A stretch of DNA of 64,000 nucleotides from Reichenbachiella versicolor (GTDB lineage: Bacteria; Bacteroidota; Bacteroidia; Cytophagales; Cyclobacteriaceae): NCBI RefSeq assembly GCF_003171675.1, contig NZ_QFZQ01000003.1:186001-250000 (forward strand), read 5' to 3'. This document shows, piece by piece, positions 1 to 8,249 of this stretch; the first letter of the stretch is position 1, and every line of letters begins with the position of its first letter. The notes under the pieces are model-generated. The model searched no databases and was not told the DNA's origin. It was given only the letters and a program-made list of their open reading frames with translations. The position numbers were made by a program, and so were the translations under genes.

Positions 1-689
1 AAGCAGACTTGGTCAAGCCTCCCTATTTGATTCTTGGAGGTATTCTAGTAGTGATTGCTTTGGTAGTTGTTTTCATTCAGTTACCCAAAATAGAGGATGA
101 ACAAGGAGGAGATAAGAAACGCCTGGTTGATATATTCAAGTTTAAACACACATTGTACGGAGTAGGAGCTGAGTTCTTTTATGTAGGTGCGGAAGTAGGT
201 ATTGTCAGCTTCATTATACGATATGCGAAGTGGTTCAATATACCTGAACTCACCGAACAAAAGTCAGCACAGTTCATTACTGCTTTCATGGGATTGGTGT
301 TATTGGGTAGACTGTTAGGAGTTTATATTTTGAAAAGATTCAAGCCACAAAACGTATTGGCATTCTGTAGTATCAGTGCTTTTGTGATGGTGACTTTGGC
401 AATACTCACCAATGGTTATTTCTCTTTAGCCTGTTTGTCAGTAGTAGGATTCTTTACTTCGATCATCTATCCGATTATATTTAGTTTGAGTATGGCTGAC
501 CTTAAGGAATATACCAAGACAGGATCGTCAGTATTTTTGTTAGGAATAGTTGGGGGAGCCATAGTACCGCCAATGATGGGCTATATCTCCGATACGATTG
601 GAATTAAATTCTCCTTTATCATTCCATTGATCTGCTATGTTTACTTGCTGTTTTTCGCCGTGAAGGGGCACAAGGTTAAAATAAGTTAG
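1..689 (+). CDS. fucP: FucP/FHS-family sugar:H+ symporter, 3' part
   Basis: The reading frame is open from the left edge of the window (frame starts at base 3), so the N-terminal half is missing; the TTG at 9 is internal. About 226 residues remain, with roughly six hydrophobic helices, a GRLLGVYILKRF loop and a conserved SLSMADLKEYTKTGSSVFLLG stretch. This matches the C-terminal half of the FucP/GluP major-facilitator group, which moves L-fucose, glucose or galactose with protons across the inner membrane. The next gene resembles L-fucose/L-rhamnose mutarotases, which favours fucose as substrate, but that is inference. The stop is at 687-689. Confidence 0.8.
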   Translation, partial: ADLVKPPYLILGGILVVIALVVVFIQLPKIEDEQGGDKKRLVDIFKFKHTLYGVGAEFFYVGAEVGIVSFIIRYAKWFNIPELTEQKSAQFITAFMGLVLLGRLLGVYILKRFKPQNVLAFCSISAFVMVTLAILTNGYFSLACLSVVGFFTSIIYPIIFSLSMADLKEYTKTGSSVFLLGIVGGAIVPPMMGYISDTIGIKFSFIIPLICYVYLLFFAVKGHKVKIS

Positions 690-824
690 AACGTTAGTAT
701 ATTTTCAAGGTAGTTCAAGGATACAGCTGAGTTCTATTGTCTCAAGTGCAATAAGAATGAATATTTGAAATTAAGTACTCAATCATTTTGTAACAATAGA
801 GGGAATTTCATAATCAGTACGACA

Positions 825-1526
825 ATGGATAATACACACTCTAACTTTCATAGATTCACTTATTTCTTCCAGTCAGATAGTACAGAAGTGAAAAGCTTTT
901 TCACTTCTGAAAAGTGGAAAAATAGCAGAGAGACTAAAACTGATGGAGTATGGTCTCTGAAAGCATACAATATCGAGAATGATTACTTTCTAATTATAGA
1001 TGCTTCATCTGATCTTAATAGTCAGCAGTTATTCGCTGTACTAGAAAAGAATGCGCAGTTTGGTTCGGTTCAGAAGCAATTAAAAGCAAGTGGACTCGAA
1101 GTATTGAAACATGATCAAGCATTAGAAAGAATTTATGAGTTTAATCAGAAGCATGTTCACTCATCTAAAGAAGGACAGCTCAAAACTGATGTTGGAGATC
1201 ATAAACGGTTTGTATGGACATTGCTTTTGGAACAAGAACCAGAGCTTATGGCAGAGTACAAGCGTGTGCACAGTATTGGGATGGCTTGGCCTGAAATTAC
1301 CAATAACATGAAGACTATTGGTGTCAAGGATATGGAGATATATCTATATGAAAGTCAGGCGATTTTAATCATGGATACTATTCCCAATTTTGATCTTGAA
1401 GAAGTAGGTCCAAGATGGCAAGCAATGCCTCGCGAAAGCGAATGGCAAGAGTTCGTTGCTAAGTTTCAGCGAACAGATCCGAATAGCTCCATCCAAGAGA
1501 AGTGGAAAACTATGAACGAAGTTTGA
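825..1526 (+). CDS. L-rhamnose/L-fucose mutarotase-like protein with extra N-terminal domain
   Basis: I take the ATG at 825 (233 aa); a TTG at 765 would add 20 residues of low-complexity leader. Residues about 125-215 match the L-rhamnose mutarotase family (COG3254, dimeric ferredoxin-like fold): an RFVWTLLL opening strand, the EYKRVHS helix, then WPEI, an IYLYES strand and a C-terminal WQEFVAKFQ. Family members interconvert sugar anomers; in fucose clusters the type-2 fucose mutarotase belongs here. The family is usually about 105 residues, so the first 110 residues are additional. They have the same beta-alpha-beta flavour (FTYFFQS, YFLIIDAS) and may be a diverged second copy. The upstream FucP-type symporter supports a fucose role. 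Confidence 0.65.
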   Translation: MDNTHSNFHRFTYFFQSDSTEVKSFFTSEKWKNSRETKTDGVWSLKAYNIENDYFLIIDASSDLNSQQLFAVLEKNAQFGSVQKQLKASGLEVLKHDQALERIYEFNQKHVHSSKEGQLKTDVGDHKRFVWTLLLEQEPELMAEYKRVHSIGMAWPEITNNMKTIGVKDMEIYLYESQAILIMDTIPNFDLEEVGPRWQAMPRESEWQEFVAKFQRTDPNSSIQEKWKTMNEV

Positions 1527-1619
1527 AATCAATTCAATTTTTTTCTAATACCACTGTTACCTTTTCCGAACGCTCCATGTCAAAGAAGATGAATCAATAA
1601 TTCATTAACTTTTACAGTC

Positions 1620-2015
1620 ATGGAAAACGCAGAACATTTAATCCCCTTCGTTGGAATATTTGCCATTTTTATCTTGCCAGCGATAGTGCTGGGCATCATT
1701 TTCTTTAACTATCATAAGAACAAGTCTCGTGAGAGAATGGCGATGATAGAGAAAGGAATGGATCTTACAGAAATCTATAGACTAGAAGCAGAGTCTAAGA
1801 ATAGAAAAGTAGATAGAACTGACGGCTTACAAAAAGGGATGATCGCTGCTGGAGTAGGGCTGGGACTTTTTGTAGGTAACTTATTCAAAAATATTCATGG
1901 TTTCAATTCAGGCGTTACAATGGGAGCATCCATTGCCTTTTTTGTAGGTATGGCTTTTATATTACACTACATCATCGTAGGTCGTAAGAAGCAGAAAGAA
2001 GAGCAGGATCAATAA
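1620..2015 (+). CDS. DUF6249-type small membrane protein
   Basis: 131 residues with an N-terminal membrane helix (about 8-30), a basic cytoplasmic stretch containing the RMAMIEKGMD motif, and two further helices (about 72-90 and 98-120). The MIEKGMDLTEIY segment is typical of the DUF6249 proteins that accompany ECF sigma factors in Bacteroidota. It ends 3 bp before the sigma-factor start, so the two are very probably co-transcribed. Function unknown; a membrane input or partner for the sigma factor is a guess from context. Confidence 0.7.
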   Translation: MENAEHLIPFVGIFAIFILPAIVLGIIFFNYHKNKSRERMAMIEKGMDLTEIYRLEAESKNRKVDRTDGLQKGMIAAGVGLGLFVGNLFKNIHGFNSGVTMGASIAFFVGMAFILHYIIVGRKKQKEEQDQ

Positions 2016-2018
2016 GAG

Positions 2019-2579
2019 ATGGAAGATCGTCATCTCATTACGCAAGTATTAAGAGGCAATCATCAGGCGTTTGCAGCTTTGATCGATCGACACAAGGGCC
2101 TTGTCTATTCGATCTGTCTCAAAGTCTGTAAAAACGCAGAGACAGCGGAGGAAATCGCTCAAGATACTTTCTTGAAGGCTTTTCAGAAGCTGGACACGTT
2201 CAAATCTGAATCAAAGTTCTCGACTTGGTTGTATCGCATAGCGTACAACCTTTCGTTGAATACGATAAAAAAAAGTAGAATTCAGACGGACGATATTGAC
2301 GAACATCAGTCAGTAGGAGAGAGTGATTTACCAGATGGATTCTTTGCACTAAAGCAAGAAGAACAACGAGGGTATTTGCGACAAGCCCTAGATAGACTCA
2401 ACGAAAGATATGCACTAGTACTGTCTTTATATTATCTTGAAGAAATGTCTGTCAAGGAAGTAGCCGTAATCATGACGGAAAAAGAAAGTAACGTGAAAGT
2501 ACACTTAAACAGAGCTCGTAAGGCGCTCAATAAAGTGTTGGAAGATTTATTGAAAGACGAACTAAAGAGTATTCTATAA
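2019..2579 (+). CDS. ECF-type RNA polymerase sigma factor
   Basis: 186 residues. Region 2 (residues about 12-80) carries the DRHKGLVYSICLKVCKNAETAEEIAQDTFLKA pattern in pieces, including the AEEIAQDTFL -10 recognition helix and FSTWLYRIAYN. Region 4 (about 125-175) has RLNERYALVLSLYYLEEMSVKEVA with a helix-turn-helix and the RARKAL end. This is a classic group-4 (ECF) sigma factor. Its stop codon overlaps the next ATG (TAATG), so the downstream membrane protein is translationally coupled and is the natural anti-sigma candidate. Regulon unknown. Confidence 0.93.
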   Translation: MEDRHLITQVLRGNHQAFAALIDRHKGLVYSICLKVCKNAETAEEIAQDTFLKAFQKLDTFKSESKFSTWLYRIAYNLSLNTIKKSRIQTDDIDEHQSVGESDLPDGFFALKQEEQRGYLRQALDRLNERYALVLSLYYLEEMSVKEVAVIMTEKESNVKVHLNRARKALNKVLEDLLKDELKSIL

Positions 2580-2929
2580 TGGATGAGAAATTAATATCAA
2601 TGCTTAAGGGAATGAAGTCTGATGATTCACCAAGTGAAGACTTCACTCAAAAGGTCATGCATAGAATAGAAATACAAAAAGCAGGGTGGCATATACTCCG
2701 CGAAAAGAATATCTTCCAGTCTGTACTGTCACTGGTGGTATCGATCGGAATAGTAGGCATACTTTTTACTCTGACATCTATCGCTGGAGCTCGATTGGGA
2801 GAGGAGATGCCTTCTCTAGGTACTGAAGAACTGATATCTTCTATCTATGGATTACTGATAGGTCTAGGAGCTGTATCAATATTTTATCAATCTGGCAAAG
2901 TCATACGACTCTTAGCGAGTAAGAAATAG
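2579..2929 (+). CDS. Small membrane protein coupled to ECF sigma factor (candidate anti-sigma)
   Basis: 116 residues. A soluble N-terminal part with SPSEDFTQKVMHRIE resembles the start of many Bacteroidota anti-sigma or DUF-type partners; two hydrophobic helices follow at about 50-70 and 88-105. The start ATG overlaps the sigma stop codon by one base. I see no zinc-finger HxxxCxxC motif, so it is not a standard zf-HC2 anti-sigma. The role as sigma-factor antagonist is inferred from coupling and membrane topology only. Confidence 0.7.
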   Translation: MDEKLISMLKGMKSDDSPSEDFTQKVMHRIEIQKAGWHILREKNIFQSVLSLVVSIGIVGILFTLTSIAGARLGEEMPSLGTEELISSIYGLLIGLGAVSIFYQSGKVIRLLASKK

Positions 2930-3012
2930 GTGTTGAGAGTTTTGTGTTTTCTGGAGCTATCAAAGAATTGTGCTAAAATCTTTCCAGATTAGCATCTCCA
3001 AAATATAAGACT

Positions 3013-3933
3013 ATGAAAAACACCATCTATGCAGGCATATTCCTATTGCTTGTTGCTTGCTCAGGAAAGAAGCAGGCTGATAAAAAGCCAGAGGTAAAAG
3101 AACAAAAAGAAGTAACTACTAAGACCGTAGACAAAGCTCTCAACACAGAAGTAGACAAGTCTGGCATGGTTTACTTTGAAGGAGGAAAAATCACTATTGG
3201 ATCTGATAACGGACAACCACTAGAGTCTCCTATGTTCGAAATGGAAATAGCTCCATTCTACTTGGATATCAACTTAGTGACAGTGGCACAATTCAGAAAG
3301 TTCATTCAAGCGACTGGTCACAAGACCGATGCGGAGAAGTATGGTGACTCAGGAGTCTTTGATTTTCAAATTGGTAATTGGCAGTTGCTCAAGGGTACGA
3401 CTTGGGAATTCCCTTTAGGCCCAGATCAGCCCAAAGCAGAAGATAATCACCCCGTAACTCACGTTTCATGGAATGATGCTATGGCATACGCAAAGTGGGT
3501 AGGAAAGAGGTTGCCAACAGAATTTGAATGGGAGTACGCCGCCAAGAATGGAGGCAAACAGACGGGCAAATATGCTTGGGGAGATGAAGTGATCATGGGA
3601 GGAACTTATATGGCAAATACCTATCAAGGAGAGCCGGGGCCGAATCCAGAGGCATTGGATGGTTACTTGAGAACCTCACCAGTAGGTGCATTTGGAAAAC
3701 ACCCCTCAGGTCTAACCGATATGGGAGGTAATGTTTGGCAGTGGTGTGCCAACGTGTTTGAACCATATCCTGGAAATACAGCTTCACCACCAGCTCAGCA
3801 GAATGTGAAAAGCACCAGAGGAGGTTCATTTATGTTCGATCAAGCTAGGGATCTAAGTTTCACGACTACTTTCAGAGCTCAAAACTCAGACGATACTTCT
3901 TTGTTTAATACAGGGTTTAGATGTGCCCTTTAG
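3013..3933 (+). CDS. SUMF1/FGE-fold lipoprotein, probably non-catalytic
   Basis: 306 residues. The N-terminus is a lipoprotein signal with a LLVAC lipobox (Cys16), followed by a Lys/Glu-rich linker. From about residue 55 the formylglycine-generating-enzyme fold is clear: MVYFEGG, PVTHVSWNDAMAYAKWVGKRL, PTEFEWEYAA, YAWGDE, LTDMGGNVWQW, TRGGSF and the terminal GFRCA. True FGE enzymes carry two copper-binding cysteines just after RGGS; here that stretch is RGGSFMFDQ with no cysteine, so sulfatase activation is unlikely. GldJ/GldK-like gliding lipoproteins use the same fold, but these genes are not in a gld context. A structural or binding role at the envelope is more likely. Confidence 0.85.
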   Translation: MKNTIYAGIFLLLVACSGKKQADKKPEVKEQKEVTTKTVDKALNTEVDKSGMVYFEGGKITIGSDNGQPLESPMFEMEIAPFYLDINLVTVAQFRKFIQATGHKTDAEKYGDSGVFDFQIGNWQLLKGTTWEFPLGPDQPKAEDNHPVTHVSWNDAMAYAKWVGKRLPTEFEWEYAAKNGGKQTGKYAWGDEVIMGGTYMANTYQGEPGPNPEALDGYLRTSPVGAFGKHPSGLTDMGGNVWQWCANVFEPYPGNTASPPAQQNVKSTRGGSFMFDQARDLSFTTTFRAQNSDDTSLFNTGFRCAL

Positions 3934-4046
3934 TCAAGAGGTTAATCTATTGGGATAATTCTCAGACTCAAGAAAGTAGAGAAATCTTTTATTTTGAGCA
4001 TGGGTGAGTTTCTCAATAAGCCCTAATTAAGGAAAATTCTTGTCCA

Positions 4047-4082
4047 GCTTTAGCTATTGTAATCTTGAATAATAGCTAAAGC
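4047..4082. terminator. Perfect 12-bp stem-loop between SUMF1 lipoprotein and GNAT genes
   Basis: GCTTTAGCTATT at 4047-4058 is the exact reverse complement of 4071-4082, with a 12-base loop. It lies 115 bp after the SUMF1-type stop and 30 bp before the GNAT start. No long T-run follows, so it is either a terminator-like element or structured leader of the GNAT transcript. Confidence 0.5.
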
Positions 4083-4112
4083 CTTCAAGACTTTTCTTGT
4101 CAATCACTAATC

Positions 4113-4517
4113 ATGAATAGTATACAAGGCATTTCACCAGAAGAGACTTGGCCCATTCGTCACAAGGTCATGTGGTCAGATAAGCCATTTGACTATGTCA
4201 AGGTGCCGAATGATCAAATAGGAGAACACTTTGGATTGTTTCGAGAGTCTAAGTTGGTATCTATTATTTCATTGTTCTTTGTCGGCAATGAAATGCAATT
4301 CAGAAAGTTTGCCACTTTAGTAGAGTGCCAAGGTCAGGGCTTTGGAACAGAACTGTTGAATTATGTTTTTGAGATGGCTGAGAGCAGAAATGTACGTAGA
4401 GTCTGGTGTAATGCCAGAGTAGATAAAACTGAATACTACAAAAGATTTGGGATGCAGGAGACCGAAGAAACCTTTGAAAAAGGAGGAATTGGTTATGTAG
4501 TCATGGAGAAAATATAG
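4113..4517 (+). CDS. GNAT-family N-acetyltransferase
   Basis: 134 residues with the GNAT core. It has PIRHKVMW at the start, IGEHFGLF and LVSIISLFF strands, then the acetyl-CoA-binding segment ECQGQGFGTELLNYVFEMAE, which is the Q/RxxGxG/A motif with the following helix. The end, VWCNARVDKTEYYKRFGMQE, is the usual C-terminal beta-bulge. Family members move an acetyl group from acetyl-CoA to an amine; the substrate cannot be read from sequence. It is flanked by hairpins on both sides and looks monocistronic. Confidence 0.88.
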   Translation: MNSIQGISPEETWPIRHKVMWSDKPFDYVKVPNDQIGEHFGLFRESKLVSIISLFFVGNEMQFRKFATLVECQGQGFGTELLNYVFEMAESRNVRRVWCNARVDKTEYYKRFGMQETEETFEKGGIGYVVMEKI

Positions 4518-4558
4518 TACAGTAACTAGGTTGCTTCAAGTGACCTAGTTACTGTACT
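4516..4558. terminator. Bidirectional terminator, 16-bp perfect arms
   Basis: Arms 4516-4531 and 4543-4558 are exact reverse complements with an 11-base loop, and the stem includes the last two bases of the GNAT stop codon. It lies between convergent genes and can end both transcripts. Confidence 0.8.
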
Positions 4559-4577
4559 TTGTAGTTTAAGCTAAGGC

Positions 4578-6260
4578 TTAAAGAGGGATACTCACTCCGA
4601 AGAATGGAGATACATATCTCGTAGCTTTGTACCCATCATCAGTAGGAGTAAATGTCCAGAAGTAATCTACTCCCATGACCATAAACTTGTTCATGTGGTA
4701 AGCAAACCTCACTTTAGCCAGTGAATTATCATCAAGCTTGAAAGCATCATTTAAATCTGTCAATCCACCCTTGAAATAGTTAGCATGGATAGAAAACTTG
4801 TTAGCAAGTCTATCCACGTCAGCATGAAGAGTTACTGTCGCCGGTGAAGATTCGCTGATGTCATCAGGTAACATCAAGCTTCCCCCTAGGCTTACGATTT
4901 TGAGGATATGCCCTGTCAAACTTCCATAGATACCTTGTTGTTTTTCGGCTAAAGTAGAAGTCAAAATCTTATTGTCCTTGTTGAGTTCATAGGATGCATC
5001 GAAAAACTGAGGCATGTAGAAGTCACTATAAGTTAGCCTTTCGATTCGTACATCTGTACTTAGTAGATCTGCAATGAAATGAAATCTAAAGTTCATGCCT
5101 ACACTGGCGCCTGTTCCTTTCTTGAATTCATTAGGAGAAGGGAATGAAGAATCATCGACACTAACTAAACTCAAAGTTTCTTCTAACGCTTGGGTTTCAA
5201 GGTTCAACATGGAATAGTTCGCAAATAAATCTACCTGCATGAAAGGTATTCTGAAAAGAGTCATGCCAGCGTCAAAACCTAAAGCTCCGACACCATCTTT
5301 AGTCAAAACATATTTCTGCGGATCATCTGAAGAACTGCCAGGTAGAGTAGTTTGATCTCTATCTTGAATGTATGTAGCACCTACTTCGAGTGTACGTATG
5401 ATGGGAGTAGGAAGCCATCTGAGAGGTTTGACATAAGGTCTAATCGCCAACAAGTTCATAGACGATGCATCAAAATCAGAATACATACCTTCTATACCTC
5501 CCCAGCCTTTGTAATTAACATCATAATGAAGACCTATTTTCCTTTTCTCATAGCTGGTGCTATTGGAGTAATTATTGACTAGGCCTCCATAGCCAATAGA
5601 TAGACCTGTGAGCTCTCCTACTTTGACATATACTGGGTCGATTTTCTGTTGACCGTATCTCACATATCTTATGACCCTTAAGACACCCACTCCGTCGGTG
5701 AACATTTCTGTTCGGACTTTGTTGTCATCGAGTCCATAAAGAATAGGTACATCCAAGCCGACACCTACTTTGCCTATGCTGAACTCAGGAGCGATATTCA
5801 TACCTACATAAGCTTTGCCATCGATAGTAGAGTAAGTGACGCCACCGTTGATAGAGCCACTAGAATTAAGCGGAGGAAGACCAGCTCTAAAGTCCTCTGG
5901 ATCCTTTTTGCCACTCACTTTCTCTTGGCGTTCGGCACGCTTTTCATCTTTAGCGATTTGATTAAGAGAATCTTGAGCAGCCTGATCAGCCGCTAATGTA
6001 GCCATGTCCTGAGTCAAACTATCAGCTACCGACTCAGTGATAGTTTCAAATTGAGTAGAATCAGCACCAGCCTCACTCACCAAGCTATCAATAGCAACAG
6101 GCTCAGTTTTAGACTTTTTCTTTTTCTTCTTTTTCTTTTCAGGTTTCTCCCAGAGATAAGAGTAATCAGCGAAGGGATCTTCTTCTACTGTATCTTGAGC
6201 TTGCAGATGATTTAGTCCTGTTACTGTCAATAATGAAAGCAGCACACATATCTTTTTCAT
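4578..6260 (-). CDS. Exported outer-membrane beta-barrel protein of unknown function
   Basis: 560 residues. A signal peptide ends near LQAQ (about residue 22). A striking run of lysines (residues about 42-50), then a Ser/Asp/Ala-rich low-complexity stretch and a charged segment lead to about residue 125. The rest (NGGVTYSTIDGKAYVGMNIAPEF onward in pieces) shows alternating amphipathic strands with aromatic ends, typical of an outer-membrane barrel, and ends in FGVSIPL. I recognise no named family. The charged N-terminal linker could span the periplasm or bind peptidoglycan, which is inference. It is convergent with the GNAT gene and divergent from the next lipoprotein. Confidence 0.75.
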   Translation of the reverse strand: MKKICVLLSLLTVTGLNHLQAQDTVEEDPFADYSYLWEKPEKKKKKKKKSKTEPVAIDSLVSEAGADSTQFETITESVADSLTQDMATLAADQAAQDSLNQIAKDEKRAERQEKVSGKKDPEDFRAGLPPLNSSGSINGGVTYSTIDGKAYVGMNIAPEFSIGKVGVGLDVPILYGLDDNKVRTEMFTDGVGVLRVIRYVRYGQQKIDPVYVKVGELTGLSIGYGGLVNNYSNSTSYEKRKIGLHYDVNYKGWGGIEGMYSDFDASSMNLLAIRPYVKPLRWLPTPIIRTLEVGATYIQDRDQTTLPGSSSDDPQKYVLTKDGVGALGFDAGMTLFRIPFMQVDLFANYSMLNLETQALEETLSLVSVDDSSFPSPNEFKKGTGASVGMNFRFHFIADLLSTDVRIERLTYSDFYMPQFFDASYELNKDNKILTSTLAEKQQGIYGSLTGHILKIVSLGGSLMLPDDISESSPATVTLHADVDRLANKFSIHANYFKGGLTDLNDAFKLDDNSLAKVRFAYHMNKFMVMGVDYFWTFTPTDDGYKATRYVSPFFGVSIPL

Positions 6261-6369
6261 AGTACTAGTTTAGTTCAATACCGTTTGTTTAAGGATAAAA
6301 TACAGATTCAGTGTAAAGACCCGAAAATATTATATTACCCTCATAAAAAAACAGAATCATAATTTTTAT

Positions 6370-6390
6370 AATGAAGCATTATGTTTCATT
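6370..6390. promoter_or_regulatory. Short dyad in divergent intergenic region
   Basis: AATGAA (6370-6375) and TTCATT (6385-6390) flank GCATTATG in the 172-bp gap between two divergent envelope genes. It may be an operator, but no regulator is suggested by the sequence. Confidence 0.25.
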
Positions 6391-6432
6391 ATTGCGACTT
6401 TAGTCATTGTGAAACCTACTTTAGATTAACCG

Positions 6433-7236
6433 ATGTTGAGACAAATAATTGCCTTACTGTCTGTATTCATTATAATATTTTTTAGTAGCTGTGTTAGTAC
6501 CCATTATGGAGTAGGTAACTTTTCACATGATACTGATGTCCTCCAAAAACCAGTTGATAAAGAAGGGGAGAAGGAAAGAGTTCAATATATCACAGGGAAG
6601 TATAATCACTCTCAGCAACCCGTCTCAAACAAATTCAAGTCGCAGCAGATGGGGTCGATGACTTATCATCTGGCAGAAAATCATAGATGGTATAAGATCG
6701 CTGGAGGTGGATTCCTTCATGGAGGGAGTATCGATGCAATATCGCGAAATCAAGTTCCAGGAGGGCACAAGTACTTTTTAGGAGGAGGACTTACAGGTGA
6801 ATTTGCTGTTAACATCCCCGCAGGGATGTTTGAGTGGAGGATAATTGGAGTTAAGATGACCGCTCTTTACGAAAATGGAAAGTATAACCAGTTTAGAAAG
6901 GATGTAGTAGATTATCCTGAAAATGGTCAACTCGTAACTGATGATGATGAGATCTATTTTGAGTTCGAAACTGATTTAAACCCTAGGGGGTATAATTATA
7001 ATATTGGGTTCACTTCAGAAATGGTTTTACAATTTGACAAAGTAGGAATAGCCTGGGCAGTAATATTAGGAGGAGGTACTGGAGGATCAATTACTGCTGG
7101 TTCGAGATGGTTACTTACTTATGACAAGTTCACATTCTCTTTCAATAATCAGCATAGAGGAGCTCTTTTCGAAACGGATACTGATACTTATTATGGCTTT
7201 GGTCTAACCTATGCATTCTCTCGAAAAAAGCTATAG
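6433..7236 (+). CDS. Predicted outer-membrane lipoprotein, unknown function
   Basis: 267 residues. The N-terminus is a hydrophobic signal with lipobox FFSSC (Cys20). The mature part begins with a polar stretch and continues in Gly-rich, aromatic beta segments (KIAGGGFLHGG, KYFLGGGLTGEF, VGIAWAVILGGGTGG) ending in YGFGLTYAFSRKKL, which suggests a small barrel with a C-terminal aromatic strand. No conserved enzyme motif is visible. It stands alone, divergent from the 560-aa barrel gene, so a shared regulatory region is possible. Confidence 0.65.
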   Translation: MLRQIIALLSVFIIIFFSSCVSTHYGVGNFSHDTDVLQKPVDKEGEKERVQYITGKYNHSQQPVSNKFKSQQMGSMTYHLAENHRWYKIAGGGFLHGGSIDAISRNQVPGGHKYFLGGGLTGEFAVNIPAGMFEWRIIGVKMTALYENGKYNQFRKDVVDYPENGQLVTDDDEIYFEFETDLNPRGYNYNIGFTSEMVLQFDKVGIAWAVILGGGTGGSITAGSRWLLTYDKFTFSFNNQHRGALFETDTDTYYGFGLTYAFSRKKL

Positions 7237-7276
7237 TATACGTAATGCTATAATTGACTTCGGAGAGAAGAGAGAG

Positions 7277-7948
7277 TTAGTCAACCCTCTCTATATATTC
7301 TAATTTCATAGTCTCAAGATCAAGGCAGGTGAGGTGTCCCATAGATACACCACCTTTCACATCAAATACGCATCCAGCATCTATACAGATATTGTCAAGG
7401 TCGAGTCTGATATCATCAATGATCTGCATTACTTGCTTGGGAGTATGACCATGAATGACTTTTTTGCCATTGGTCTGTTGTAGATCTACATGTTCATCCC
7501 TCGTCCATAGCATTGCAGTTTCGTCTTCTCTGAACGGTATGTCGAAGTTAAACCCTGCATGTACCAAGAATGCGTTTTCCGTTTCGTAGAATAGATCTAG
7601 GGATTTGAAGAATTCCCAATAGGAATCAGGGATTTTATTAATGTCATCAGTACCAAAACTGGCTAAGGATTCTTTTCCTCCATTTTTAAACCAGTGATCA
7701 TATTTACTCTTGTTCTCAAGAGCCTCTAGCATCATTAGATCATGATTGCCCATGAGAGCTTTGATATTGAAATGACGACGAAGCTCTTCGATATAGTCGA
7801 TTGTACCCTTGGAATCAGGTCCACGATCCACATAGTCTCCCAAAAGGTAGAGCGTATCATCAGATTGAAGTTGCATCACTTCTTCGACTAAGCGGCGAAA
7901 AGACTTTGTGCAGCCATGCACATCACAAATAGCTAATTGTCTAGACAT
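7277..7948 (-). CDS. PrpA-like serine/threonine protein phosphatase (metallophosphatase)
   Basis: 223 residues with the complete calcineurin-type metal-binding set. CDVHG near residue 8 replaces the usual GDxHG. GDYVDRG and GNHD follow at about 37 and 67, then HAGF at about 130 and HGHTP at about 167. These residues bind the dinuclear metal centre that removes phosphate from proteins or small substrates such as bis(5'-nucleosyl) tetraphosphates. Size and motif order fit the bacteriophage-lambda/PrpA group. It is monocistronic; the 41-bp repeat array lies 80 bp before its start and may be in its leader. Confidence 0.92.
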   Translation of the reverse strand: MSRQLAICDVHGCTKSFRRLVEEVMQLQSDDTLYLLGDYVDRGPDSKGTIDYIEELRRHFNIKALMGNHDLMMLEALENKSKYDHWFKNGGKESLASFGTDDINKIPDSYWEFFKSLDLFYETENAFLVHAGFNFDIPFREDETAMLWTRDEHVDLQQTNGKKVIHGHTPKQVMQIIDDIRLDLDNICIDAGCVFDVKGGVSMGHLTCLDLETMKLEYIERVD

Positions 7949-8028
7949 AAATTTTTCTAAATACTGTGTAATCGCAAAAGTACAATGAAGTGTAAAGAAT
8001 CAAATAGATAATTGATCAGATGAAATGT

Positions 8029-8233
8029 GAAATAACCTCCTCCGCAGCGGAGCGACCAATTGTTCAGCGTAAAAACGTTCCTCCGCCGCGGAGCAACGTT
8101 TTGTTTGGCGTAAAAAGCTTCCTCCGCCGCGGAGCATGCTTCTGTCACGCGTAAAAAGCTTCCTCCGCTGCGGAGCGAGCTTTTGTCACCAGTAAAAACC
8201 TTCCTCCGCCGCGGAGGAGATTATTTATGGTGA
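8029..8233. repeat. Five exact 41-bp tandem units with GC-rich palindrome core
   Basis: The core CTCCGCNGCGGAG occurs at 8040, 8081, 8122, 8163 and 8204, exactly every 41 bp. The central base varies (A, C, C, T, C). Each core after the first is preceded by TAAAAANNTTC-like sequence. In units 2-4 the flanks also pair: CGTT left with AACG right in unit 2, GCTT left with A(T/A/G)GC-type sequence right in units 3 and 4, so the outer arms change together. The array is far richer in G+C than its surroundings. No cas gene is present and there are no unique spacers. Confidence 0.9.
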
Positions 8234-8249
8234 GGGGGCCTGAAAAAAG

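Noticed and set aside
3593-3829. 78-codon leftward frame inside the SUMF1-type gene
   Set aside because: Antisense shadow of a clear domain with no features of its own.
7957-8148. 63-codon leftward frame over the palindrome array
   Set aside because: It translates the repeat units, has no recognisable domain, and its composition follows the array.
8029-8233. CRISPR array
   Set aside because: Units are contiguous with an exact 41-bp period, the sequence between palindromes is itself conserved rather than unique, and no cas gene is near.
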